Assembly: GCA_009763385.1 (NCBI GenBank)
Contig: CM019824.1
Location: forward strand, 151,224,305 to 151,288,304
Source: Coix lacryma-jobi var. lacryma-jobi
Taxonomy: Eukaryota > Streptophyta > Magnoliopsida > Poales > Poaceae
DNA length: 64,000 nt
Reading direction: 5' to 3'
Within the stretch, counting starts at the first letter, position 1; the number at the start of each line of letters is the position of its first letter. The translations under genes were made by a program, and so were the position numbers. Shown piece by piece: positions 45,301 through 54,378 of this stretch. The notes beneath the pieces are model-generated. The model was not told the DNA's origin and ran no database searches. It saw nothing but the letters and a program-made list of their open reading frames with translations.

Positions 45301-45966
45301 GTTATGAACTTATAATCATGGAATCGACTCGATCATCAGATTATAAGTTCATTCCATACCGGACCAGATCGTGCACATTCTTATTATGAGAAGGGGTCAT
45401 TCGAGCCTATGGAAATAGGATACTCTGTTTACATAGAAATCCCTACGTCCTTACATTCTATTTAGGATTAGGAATAGGTGTAATCAGACCTGCTTTTGAC
45501 ATATCTATCCTATCCTTATTTGGGTACCATATGCACCTCTTTGGGCTTCTATTGAAACGAGAAATTGGATTGTACATCTTTTTTATTTTGATATCGATTT
45601 TGATACATATAAGGTGTCCTACGGATAATGCAAATCGAAGCTATTTGATGTCTGACTCAGGCCTATATGTATATGACCGATCGATCGAAATACTCCAAGA
45701 CTCCACCTTTGTCATATATTCCATATATCACATTCGATAGATATCATATTCATGGAATACGATTCACTTTCAAGATGCCTTGATGGTGAAATGGTAGACA
45801 TGCGAGACTCAAAATCTCGTGCTAAAGAGCGTGGAGGTTCGAGTCCTCTTCAAGGCATAATACGGAGAATGCTCATTTCCCCGTAGAAGTATTCCGGAAA
45901 TCTGCGCCTGGCGCTCTCCTCTATCTTCTGAGGTCCTTAACCATCTCCCTGAGAAAAGTAGACAGT
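45301..45966 (+). other. Plastid-derived DNA (NUPT), left part
   Basis: A sharp change to plastid-style sequence near 45300. It contains the spacer between ndhB and trnL-CAA, the complete trnL-CAA and the start of the region beyond it. The plastid segment continues at 57882 after the Copia B insertion; the 5-bp ACAGT at 45962-45966 is repeated at 57882-57886. Recognition is from memory of the grass inverted repeat. Confidence 0.75.
45777..45857 (+). tRNA. trnL-CAA: trnL-CAA, plastid-derived tRNA-Leu copy
   Basis: 81-nt class II tRNA. Acceptor GCCTTGA pairs with TCAAGGC plus discriminator A. Anticodon loop CTCAAAA carries anticodon CAA, a variable arm follows, and the T-arm is GGTTCGAGTCC. 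One position in the D-stem region (GACATGCGAG) differs from the plastid form I remember (GACACGCGAG). It lies in the nuclear plastid insertion, so expression is doubtful; no CCA is encoded. Confidence 0.85.
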
Positions 45967-47219
45967 TGTAAGTGCAATCAAGCCCTAATTGTGGGTTTTG
46001 GTGATAATGACCACACGATTAGAGGACTAATGAGATTTATGAAGTTGACAAGCAGGTTATGATAAGAAAGGATGGTGTATATGCGTTGGTGGACCCCTCA
46101 CACTACATTTCATCGGTTCCGGACTCAAAGTGCTTCAAAGATATTCTATTTTGGTTATTTGAGTTTTAGGAATGCCGTACTATAAAGGGGGAATGCAAAT
46201 TCATTGATATGGCTGAATGACATGTGCTCAAACCAACTCAAACCATCCACATTTCCAACCAAAGACAGCTGCACTCATTGTAGATCTGTTCCTGTCTGTT
46301 TGGTGGGCGCGGCAGTGCCGGGCCGCGGCACTACCGGGCTAAGGCCGGCACTGCCGCGACTTGATTTGCCCGTTGGATGGCAGGGGGTATTTACATCACC
46401 CCCTCTGCCCCCCAACGGTTATCCACGACCATTCACTCCACCTACCTCCAGACAAGCTCCTTCTTCTCCATTGAAGGCTCTCCAAGCTCCCAACCACCAA
46501 AATCTCTATTCCCATTGATTCCAAGTGGTTGAGAGGCTCAAACCTTCACCAAAGAGGAGCCCTAGCTGAGATCTACTGCCTAGAGCACTTGATTTGAGCC
46601 ATAGCCGGTGGATTTGCTTCTATTACTCTTGGGTTCTTAGAACCCTAGCCGGCTAGGCGTCGCCCTAGAGCCTTGCCAACTTGTGTGGCGGCCTAGGGAG
46701 GTTTGTAATCACTTGTGCAGCTAGTAAGATTACCCCTCACCTCAAGGATTTGGTTCCTTGACTTGAGAACGAGGTTGAGTTGCAAAGCTCATGACCTAAG
46801 TGGTCAACCTCAACAACGTGGAGGTAGGCAAGCCTTGGTGGCGAGCTGAACCACGGGATAAATCACTTGTCTCGCGTGCTTGCTTGGTTTCATTATCTAT
46901 GTTCATGAGCTTGTGATATATTCTAGGGTTTGGCCCGATCTACTTTATCTTTCATATTTGGCTTGGAGTAGTTGTTTCTGCTGGTTCATATAGTCTATTG
47001 TTACATTCCTATTCATATAGAATCTGCAGATTGTGGTTAGATTTCGAATTGCAGCTTCTGGTCTTCATCTGCACGGCAGTACCGCACTGAGGCCGGCAGT
47101 GCCGGGGAGCGGCAGTGCCGGGCACAGGGCGGTAGTGCCGGGCCTATCTAATTTAGTTTTAAGCTGTGATTTTTGACAGGCCTATTCACCCCCCCCTCTA
47201 GGCCATACAGGTCCTTACA
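45967..47219 (+). repeat. Copia B 5' LTR
   Basis: 1253 bp. TATA at 46181-46187; CGGCAGTGCCG-type motifs at 46310-46356 (some inverted) and 47075-47140, all downstream of the TATA. Run of 8 C near the end. Confidence 0.95.
46181..46187 (+). promoter_or_regulatory. TATA box of Copia B LTR
   Basis: TATAAAG in CCGTACTATAAAGGGG, identical context to the Copia A LTR; duplicated at 56817-56823 in the 3' LTR. Confidence 0.75.
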
Positions 47220-47221
47220 AG

Positions 47222-47233
47222 TGGTATCGGAGC
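47222..47233 (+). other. Copia B primer binding site
   Basis: TGGTATCGGAGC, one mismatch from the initiator-Met primer site TGGTATCAGAGC, two bases after the LTR. Confidence 0.85.
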
Positions 47234-47267
47234 CTGGTCTCTCAGCAGCACTTAACCGTGCGAGAGT

Positions 47268-50168
47268 ATGGCCACTGACGGAGCGGGTGATGCTAGTGTT
47301 GTGCAACCCAAACCCTTTGAAGATCCGGATGTGCACACCACTAGCAGCAGCGAGAGTATCTCCACAGCTAGCGGGAGGACACTTCCACAATTGGTTGTGT
47401 CGGCCGGAGAGCTCGCAAGACGAAAGGAAGAAAGAAGGTTGAGAAGAGAAGCTAGAGCCAAAGCAAAAGAAGATGCAGCAGCTCTCAAAGCAAAGGAAGA
47501 CAAGGCTCAAAGAAGAGAAGAAAGAAAGATTAGAAGAGAAGAAAGAGCCAAGAGAAGAGAAGAAAAGAAGAAGAAGGAAGAGCTCAAAGCTAAGAAGAGT
47601 GTGCACTTGAGTGAAGACTCAAGTAGCACCGAAGATGGTGATGATGACATCTCCTATCATCTCGAGGGTGACAAGAAGAAGAAGGAGGAGACCAAGAAGA
47701 CATACGGAGCCGTATCCTACACTTATTCTTCTATGTCTAACCATGATTCTAGGCCTCTCATTAATGTACCCGCGGGCAAGTTGCCTCGTTTCGACGGGAC
47801 CAACTTTGCCAAGTGGAAGCACATTATGAAGACCTATCTTATTGGTCTCCATCCAGGAATTTGGGAGATAGTGCACAATGGACTTGAAGCACCGGTTGAT
47901 CCAAAGAACCCCACTCAAGATGAGTTCCGCAACATTCATCTCAATGCCCAAGCAACTAGTGTGCTACTTAGTGCCTTGGATGGTGATGAGTACAACAAGG
48001 TCATGGGAGTTGAAGTTGCAAAAGAGATTTGGGACACATTGCATATTGCTCATGAAGGGGTTGATAAAGTGAGGCAATCCAAGATTGATTTGTTGATGGC
48101 CAAGCTCAACCGGTTTGTGATTTGTGATGGTGAAGGCCCTCAAGAGATGTTTGATAGGTTGATGGTCATTGTTGGCAAGATTAGAGGGCTAGGTGGAAAC
48201 GAAATCAATGATCACAAGGTAGTGAAGATTATGTTGGAAGCTTACTCACCAAGAAATGAGACCGTGGTGACATTGATTAGAGACAAGAAGAAATTTGAAA
48301 AGTTCACACCTAGTGATGTGCTTGGGAGGATTATCACTTTTGATATGCAAAGAGAGGAAGCTAATGAAAGAAGGAAGCTTGGAGAGTTGCAAGCAAGGCT
48401 AGATGGGATGAAGATCAAGGAAGTAGCACTCAAGGCAAGCAAGCCAACAAAGCAAGCAACATCAAGCAAGCCAAATTCAAGCAAACAAGCCTCTACAAGC
48501 AAGCCCAAGCAACAAAAGAAGAAAATAGAGGTTGAGGACAGCACATCATCCTCTTGCAAAAGTGAGAGTGATAGTGAAGAATTTGAGAAGATTAGTGATA
48601 TAGCCCTATTCATGAGAAGATACCGCAAGGGGCTCAAGAAAGAAGGATACAAGTTTGTGAAGAGGAAGTTTCCCAACAAGAAGAAGAGGACTTGCTACAA
48701 TTGTGGTAGCACCGAGCACTTCATTGCTCATTGCCCAAATGAGAAGAAAGACAACAAGGGCAAGAAAGATGACAAAGCCACTTACAAGAAGCTCAACAAG
48801 AGGTACATGGGAGAAGCTCACATTGGACATGAATGGGACTCAACGGTACAAACCTCAAGTGAAGAAGATGAGAAGATGGCAACCATTGCATTCCAAAAGC
48901 CATCTCCTTCACCAAGGTTATTCAACAACTTGTCCGATGATGATGACAACTCCCACACTTGCCTCATGGCCAAGAAAGAGAAGGTGAAAAAGGCTCGTAC
49001 TTCCAAACCTTCTCTTCCACCTAGTGACATCTCTAGTAGTGAACTTAGTGACTCTTCTAGTGATGATAGCTCTAGTGATGAAGAGATAAACATGATAACA
49101 AAGAACTTAGATAAGAAAACCAAACTCTTTATCACTAAGCTAATGGAGGAACTAGAGGGTGTACAAGCCGAGCTAGCAATAAGTGAGGATGCTCTTATCA
49201 AACAAGAGGATCTCTATATTGCTTGCAAGGAAGCTCTTGCATTAGAGAGAAGTGAGTTGGATGTCTTGCATGAGGCCTTGGCCAAAGAGCAAGATGAACA
49301 TGCTTCCCTAAAGAAGGCTCATGTTGAACTCAAGAAAAAGTATTGTGACTTAGATGTAAAGCACAAGGAACTTGAGCTGCAATATAACCTTCTTTGGGAA
49401 AGCAACTCAACTCTCCCTAAGGCAAATGTCACTCCTATTCCCTCCACTAGTGAAGGTTGTGGAAAATGCTATAATCTTGATTTGAATGTCTATTCCACTA
49501 ACCTTGCAAACATGGAGGTCATGAGAAAAGAAATAGCAAGATTGACAAGTGTTATTGCAAGTGGTTGTGTCAAGGCTACTATAAGTGCTAGTGAGAAGAC
49601 CCAAAACAAGAACATGCCCAAGTTCAAGAACGGAAGACGTCCTTTCATAAAGGATGGGTTGGGGCATGTAAAGGGAGGCAAAACCAATGGAAGGAAGAAG
49701 GTGAATGGCTATGAGTGTGTGAGATTTGAGAAGAAGGGTTACATTGGTACAGTTCAGCCTGCACAGACCGCGGCAGTGCCGCGCCAGAAGGCGGCAGTGC
49801 CGGGCCCCGGCAGTGCCGCCCCCAGGCCGGCAGTGCCGCGCCCCAAGAAAGGGAAGGCTACCAGTTCCTCTTCTGCTCAGTCTCACACACAGCCCAGGCA
49901 GATGCCAAATCAGAAGCAAGGGTCTCAGAAACCAAAGGAGTCTATTTGGGTAACCAAGAACAAGTTCATGCATCAACCCAAGATAGAAGCTCCAAGAATG
50001 AGCATGTCCTCTTGTTACTTTTTAGGACACAACAACAGTGGTAAAGTTGTTGCAAAGTATGTTGGTAATGACAAGAGGGCAGCCGACAAGTTTATATGGG
50101 TTCCTAAGATACTTGTGACTAACATGCAAGGCCCCAATATCAATTGGGGACCTAAACCAAGGAACTAA
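47268..50168 (+). CDS. Copia B gag (966 aa)
   Basis: The ATG lies 35 bases past the primer site. A Lys/Arg/Glu-rich coiled coil occupies residues about 45-115. The copia gag domain is about 160-380 (LPRFDGTNFAKWKHIM, GIWEIV, DRLMVIVGKIRGLG). The CCHC knuckle CYNCGSTEHFIAHC is near 475. A second coiled coil is about 600-720. A late Pro/Ala linker (about 830-860) is encoded entirely by four copies of the CGGCAGTGCCG motif and reads AAVPRQKAAVPGPGSAAP. The C-terminus has VWVP-type repeats shared with Copia A (FIWVPKILV). No breaks. Gag forms the virus-like particle. Ends TAA at 50166-50168, overlapping the pol frame. Confidence 0.93.
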   Translation: MATDGAGDASVVQPKPFEDPDVHTTSSSESISTASGRTLPQLVVSAGELARRKEERRLRREARAKAKEDAAALKAKEDKAQRREERKIRREERAKRREEKKKKEELKAKKSVHLSEDSSSTEDGDDDISYHLEGDKKKKEETKKTYGAVSYTYSSMSNHDSRPLINVPAGKLPRFDGTNFAKWKHIMKTYLIGLHPGIWEIVHNGLEAPVDPKNPTQDEFRNIHLNAQATSVLLSALDGDEYNKVMGVEVAKEIWDTLHIAHEGVDKVRQSKIDLLMAKLNRFVICDGEGPQEMFDRLMVIVGKIRGLGGNEINDHKVVKIMLEAYSPRNETVVTLIRDKKKFEKFTPSDVLGRIITFDMQREEANERRKLGELQARLDGMKIKEVALKASKPTKQATSSKPNSSKQASTSKPKQQKKKIEVEDSTSSSCKSESDSEEFEKISDIALFMRRYRKGLKKEGYKFVKRKFPNKKKRTCYNCGSTEHFIAHCPNEKKDNKGKKDDKATYKKLNKRYMGEAHIGHEWDSTVQTSSEEDEKMATIAFQKPSPSPRLFNNLSDDDDNSHTCLMAKKEKVKKARTSKPSLPPSDISSSELSDSSSDDSSSDEEINMITKNLDKKTKLFITKLMEELEGVQAELAISEDALIKQEDLYIACKEALALERSELDVLHEALAKEQDEHASLKKAHVELKKKYCDLDVKHKELELQYNLLWESNSTLPKANVTPIPSTSEGCGKCYNLDLNVYSTNLANMEVMRKEIARLTSVIASGCVKATISASEKTQNKNMPKFKNGRRPFIKDGLGHVKGGKTNGRKKVNGYECVRFEKKGYIGTVQPAQTAAVPRQKAAVPGPGSAAPRPAVPRPKKGKATSSSSAQSHTQPRQMPNQKQGSQKPKESIWVTKNKFMHQPKIEAPRMSMSSCYFLGHNNSGKVVAKYVGNDKRAADKFIWVPKILVTNMQGPNINWGPKPRN
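49771..49838 (+). repeat. CGGCAGTGCCG cluster inside gag
   Basis: Four copies at 49771, 49792, 49808 and 49828, in frame-neutral spacing and translated as Ala/Pro/Val-rich linker. Confidence 0.95.
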
Positions 50169-53100
50169 ACTTGTTTTGCAGGCATACTCCTCCGGTGGAT
50201 CAAGTTGGGTGCTTGATAGCGGATGTACAAATCATATGACCGGAGAAAGGAGTATGTTCTCATCATATTCCCCAACTACAAATGCAAGTGAGAACATCAT
50301 ATTTGGTGATAACTCCAAGGGGGATGTGCTAGGTCTTGGTAAAGTTGCTATCACACTTGAACATTCAATTACTAATGTCTTACATGTTGATTCGTTAAGT
50401 TACAATTTGTTGTCCGTTTCGCAATTGTGTGGAATGGGTTTCAATTGTCTCTTTACGGATGAGGGTGTGGAAGTCTTTAGAAGGGAGGATTCCTCTATTG
50501 TCTTTACAGGTCGTTTGAAAGGGAAGCTTTACTTAGTTGATTTCAACAAAAGTGAAGCCAAACTTGAGACTTGTTTAGTGGCAAAATCTAGCATGGGTTG
50601 GTTATGGCACCGCCGACTAGCTCATGTTGGGATGAGGAATTTGGCCAAACTTCAAAAGGACAACCACATCCTAGGACTAACCAATGTTCATTTTGAGAAA
50701 GACAGAGTATGTGGAGCTTGCCAAGCCGGAAAGCAAGTAGGCGTACCTCACCCACCAAAGAGCTACGACACGACTACTCATCCATTGGAGTTGATTCACA
50801 TGGATCTCTTTGGACCGGTTGCCTATCTTAGCATCGGCGGTAACAAACATGGTCTTGTTATTGTTGATGACTATTCTCGTTTCACTTGGGTATTCTTTTT
50901 GCATGATAAAAGTGTAGTGCAAGAGAAGGTGAAGATGTTTGTACGAAGAGCTCAAAGGGAATTCGGTTTCAATATCAAGAAGGTTCGTAGTGACAACGGA
51001 ACCGAATTCCGAAACACCCAAGTGGAAGAGTTACTTGATGAAGAGGGCATCAAGCATGAGTTCTCAGTGCCCTATACCCCTCAACAAAATGGTGTGGTGG
51101 AGAGGAAGAATAGAACGCTCATTGACATGGCAAGGACAATGCTAGATGAGTACAAGACGCCGGACATCTTTTGGGCCGAAGCCGTCAACACCGCTTGCCA
51201 TGCAATCAACCGCCTCTACCTCCACAAGAGAAGAAAGAAGACATCCTATGAGCTGCTCACCGGTAACAAGCCAAAGGTGTCTTACTTTAGAGTATTTGGG
51301 TGCAAATGTTTCATCTTGAACAAGAAACCCAAAGCCTCTAAGTTTGCATCTAAAGTAGATGATGGTTTTCTTCTCGGTTATGGATCAAACGAGCATGCCT
51401 ATCGTGTTTTCAACAAGGCCTCCGGCAAGGTTGAAATAGCGATAGACGTGACGTTTGATGAAACTAATGGCTCTCAAGTAGAGCAAGTTGATGAAGTTGT
51501 TGTAGGTAATGAGGAACCTCCTTGTGAAGCAATCAAGCAACTAGCCATTGGTGATATAAGACCACAGGAACAGCAGGCTACTGGTCAGGATGGTTCTCAA
51601 ACTGAAGCTTCTGCTGGGACTGGTCAGATACAGTCCCCGGCAGTGCCGGGCTCGTCCCCGGCAGTGCCGGACCCCGGCAGTGCCGCGCGGAGCCAAGCAG
51701 TGCCGGGCACACCCAGAGCAGCTGCAGCTACTCCACTTCATGGAGTGAACCTACAACCCATCTTCGAGCAAGATGAAGAAGAGGAAGCCGAAGATGAACC
51801 AGAACCCATCGATCATCCAAGACTCAAGCAAACTATTCAACGAGATCACCCCGTTGATAATATTCTTGGGAGTCTACGAAAGGGGGTAACGACACGCTCT
51901 CATTTGGCAAATTTCTGTCAATATTACTCGTTTGTCTCCTCTTTGGAACCTCTCAAGGTAGAAGAAGCTCTGGATGATCCGGATTGGGTGATGGCCATGC
52001 AAGAAGAGCTCAACAACTTCGAGCGCAATCAAGTATGGTCACTCGTGGAAAGACCAAATACCAATGTCATTGGAACCAAATGGGTCTTTCGCAACAAGCA
52101 AGATGAAGAAGGTGTGGTGACAAGGAACAAGGCAAGATTGGTAGCTCAAGGGTTCACACAAGTAGAGGGCCTGGACTTTGAAGAAACATATGCACCGGTT
52201 GCAAGACTTGAAGCCATTCGGATTCTTCTAGCCTATGCAGCCCATCATGAATTCAAGCTATATCAAATGGATGTGAAGAGTGCATTCCTCAATGGCCCTA
52301 TACAAGAGTTGGTATATGTCGAGCAACCACCGGGCTTTGAAGATCCCACGTTTCCCAACCACGTCTTCAAACTCCGAAAGGCGCTCTATGGGCTTAAGCA
52401 AGCACCTAGAGCATGGTATGAATGCCTTAAGGAATTCTTGCTCAAACAAGGCTTTGAAATAGGCAAAGCCGATCCTACTCTCTTCACTCATAAAGTCAAT
52501 GGAGATATTTTTGTGTGCCAAATATATGTCGATGACATAATATTTGGTAGTACTAACAAATCCTTTTGCGATGAGTATAGTAGGATCATGACTAAGAGAT
52601 TTGAGATGTCTATGATGGGTGAGCTCAAGTTCTTCCTTGGATTTCAAATCAAGCAATTGAAGGAAGGGACTTTTCTTTGCCAAACCAAGTACACCCATGA
52701 TATGTTAAAGAAGTTTGACATGGTGAACGCTAAGCCTATCAAAACACCCATGCCAACTAATGGACATCTTGATCTTGATAAGGAAGGAAAAGCCGTGGAC
52801 ATCAAGGTATATCGTTCCATGATTGGCTCCCTCCTTTACTTATGCGCATCTAGGCCCGATATTATGCTTAGTGTGTGCATGTGTGCTAGATTTCAAGCTA
52901 ATCCGAAAGAGTGTCACTTAGTGGCCGTTAAGAGAATCTTGAGATATCTAGTTCACACTCCAAACCTTGGCTTGTGGTATCCTAAGGGCTCCAAGTTTGA
53001 TCTACTTGGCTATTCGGATTCCGATTACGCCGGTTGCAAGGTAGATCGAAAAAGCACTTCGGGGACATGTCAATTCCTTGGACGCTCCTTAGTGTCTTGG

Positions 53101-53478
53101 AGTTCTAAAAAGCAAAATTGTGTAGCCCTATCCACAGCCGAGGCCGAGTATGTTGCAGCAGGTGCATGTTGTGCGCAACTACTTTGGATGAGGCAAACCC
53201 TTCGTGATTTCGGATGTCAATTTACTCATATCCCACTCTTGTGTGACAATGAGAGCGCCATAAAGCTAGCAAACAATCCAGTGTGTCATTCAAGAACCAA
53301 ACACATAGACATCCGGCATCACTTCTTGAGAGATCATGAAATCAAAGGAGATATCGCCATCAAACATGTGAGCACCGACAAACAACTAGCCGATATCTTC
53401 ACTAAGCCTCTAGATGAGTCAAGGTTTTGTGCTTTAAGGAGTGAACTAAATATACTTGACTCTCGTAACTTAATTTGA
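50119..53478 (+). CDS. Copia B pol: protease, integrase, RT, RNase H
   Basis: Open from the stop at 50116-50118 to 53478, in the +1 frame relative to gag with about 50 nt of overlap. There is no good ATG at the start, so it needs frameshifting, splicing or another trick. Residues counted from 50176: protease WVLDSGCTNHM (about 11-21); integrase zinc finger HRRLAHVGM...CGACQAGK; integrase core about 190-360 with HMDLFGP, DDYSRFTW and NGVVERKNR; RT about 590-830 with MDVKSAFLNG and YVDDIIFG; RNase H about 935-1070 with YSDSDYAGC, STAEAEY and DNESAIKLANN. All catalytic motifs are present and uninterrupted. Between integrase and RT (about 485-520) is a Pro/Ala linker encoded by motif repeats. TTGTTTTGCAG at 50171-50181 looks like a splice acceptor. 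Confidence 0.93.
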   Translation, partial: LTCKAPISIGDLNQGTKLVLQAYSSGGSSWVLDSGCTNHMTGERSMFSSYSPTTNASENIIFGDNSKGDVLGLGKVAITLEHSITNVLHVDSLSYNLLSVSQLCGMGFNCLFTDEGVEVFRREDSSIVFTGRLKGKLYLVDFNKSEAKLETCLVAKSSMGWLWHRRLAHVGMRNLAKLQKDNHILGLTNVHFEKDRVCGACQAGKQVGVPHPPKSYDTTTHPLELIHMDLFGPVAYLSIGGNKHGLVIVDDYSRFTWVFFLHDKSVVQEKVKMFVRRAQREFGFNIKKVRSDNGTEFRNTQVEELLDEEGIKHEFSVPYTPQQNGVVERKNRTLIDMARTMLDEYKTPDIFWAEAVNTACHAINRLYLHKRRKKTSYELLTGNKPKVSYFRVFGCKCFILNKKPKASKFASKVDDGFLLGYGSNEHAYRVFNKASGKVEIAIDVTFDETNGSQVEQVDEVVVGNEEPPCEAIKQLAIGDIRPQEQQATGQDGSQTEASAGTGQIQSPAVPGSSPAVPDPGSAARSQAVPGTPRAAAATPLHGVNLQPIFEQDEEEEAEDEPEPIDHPRLKQTIQRDHPVDNILGSLRKGVTTRSHLANFCQYYSFVSSLEPLKVEEALDDPDWVMAMQEELNNFERNQVWSLVERPNTNVIGTKWVFRNKQDEEGVVTRNKARLVAQGFTQVEGLDFEETYAPVARLEAIRILLAYAAHHEFKLYQMDVKSAFLNGPIQELVYVEQPPGFEDPTFPNHVFKLRKALYGLKQAPRAWYECLKEFLLKQGFEIGKADPTLFTHKVNGDIFVCQIYVDDIIFGSTNKSFCDEYSRIMTKRFEMSMMGELKFFLGFQIKQLKEGTFLCQTKYTHDMLKKFDMVNAKPIKTPMPTNGHLDLDKEGKAVDIKVYRSMIGSLLYLCASRPDIMLSVCMCARFQANPKECHLVAVKRILRYLVHTPNLGLWYPKGSKFDLLGYSDSDYAGCKVDRKSTSGTCQFLGRSLVSWSSKKQNCVALSTAEAEYVAAGACCAQLLWMRQTLRDFGCQFTHIPLLCDNESAIKLANNPVCHSRTKHIDIRHHFLRDHEIKGDIAIKHVSTDKQLADIFTKPLDESRFCALRSELNILDSRNLI
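51638..51705 (+). repeat. CGGCAGTGCCG cluster inside pol (integrase-RT linker)
   Basis: Three exact copies at 51638, 51659 and 51675 plus one variant at 51696, translated as PAVPG/PAVPD/PGSAA. Confidence 0.95.
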
Positions 53479-53695
53479 AACCTAGCATGCTTGATTGATC
53501 AACTAGTTTGACCTAGGTAAAACAAATTTCAAAACTTTCTTATTGTGTTTCAAAATCTTTGAAAGAAACTTGCTTGGTATGACCATTGTTCTGTATTGAT
53601 TACTTGCTGCTGGTCATATCATGCAAGAGGTACCTGTCCACTCCAAGAATAAGCTGTAGTATCTTAGAGAATAACTCTCTCTGTAGGTAACTGTC

Positions 53696-53762
53696 CGGCA
53701 GTGCCGGGCCAGGCACGGTAGTGCCGGGACCCGGCAGTGCCGCGCCAGGCGCGGTAGTGCCG
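53696..53762 (+). repeat. Motif cluster 1 in linker
   Basis: Two CGGCAGTGCCG and two CGGTAGTGCCG copies, alternating, spaced 17-20 nt. Confidence 0.95.
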
Positions 53763-54199
53763 CGACTTACCGATTCAGCTGAATCGGTCTGTTACCGAGT
53801 GGGGCCACTGGGAAAACTTTCCTATTCTACCCGTGACCCCCTCTCTCTCTCTCTCCCTCATCCATTCACCGCACCCGTTTCTTTCACCTTTCTCTCTCGG
53901 GCGAAAAGGGCGACCGCACCTTCCTCTCCTCACCGGCGTGCTCCCCGGCACTTCCGGCCTCCGGAGGTGTTGCTCGGGATCCTCGTCGGTGCTGCTCCGT
54001 TGTCCTCTTCTCCAAGGGTCTCCTTCCCTCTCCTTCCTCTCAAGGTGAAGATTCAAAATCCCTAACCCTAAGTTTTTCCCGATTTGTAAAATGCGCCATG
54101 GGTATTGTATTTAGAGGTTGTAGAAGGGTTTGTAGATGATAGGGAAGTGGTAGAGATGATGGATGTGGTGTTCCTTGGCTCAGATCTGGCCTGCCTGCG

Positions 54200-54266
54200 C
54201 GGCAGTGCCGCGCCCTGCGCGGCAGTGCCGGGCCCCGGCAGTGCCGCTCCCAGAGCGGCAGTGCCG
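54200..54266 (+). repeat. Motif cluster 2 in linker, inside the predicted intron
   Basis: Four exact CGGCAGTGCCG copies with GC-rich spacers such as CGCCCTGCG and GGCCC. Confidence 0.95.
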
Positions 54267-54378
54267 GACCATGAGCAGGGATTTGATCCAAGTAACACCT
54301 TATCCATCAAAATCTATCGCCTCACTATAACCTACCAGCTCTTATGCAGTCTTCTAATCCACAGTTTCCATGTTTTAG

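Larger units (their letters stand above)
53479..54378 (+). other. Copia B pol-env linker, resembles a host 5' leader with intron
   Basis: 900 bp without coding. Motif clusters at 53696-53762 (CGGCAGTGCCG alternating with CGGTAGTGCCG) and 54200-54266 (four copies). From about 53830 to 54044 there is a CT-rich leader-like stretch, then a donor-like CTCAAG/GTGAAG at 54044. A branch-like CTAAT and the acceptor-like CATGTTTTAG lie directly before the env ATG at 54379. A 334-bp 5' UTR intron (54045-54378) is therefore plausible but unproven. Confidence 0.6.

Noticed and set aside
45777..45857. trnL-CAA as a working nuclear tRNA gene
   Set aside because: It is embedded in plastid-derived DNA with plastid-type flanks; no nuclear context evidence, and one apparent base change.
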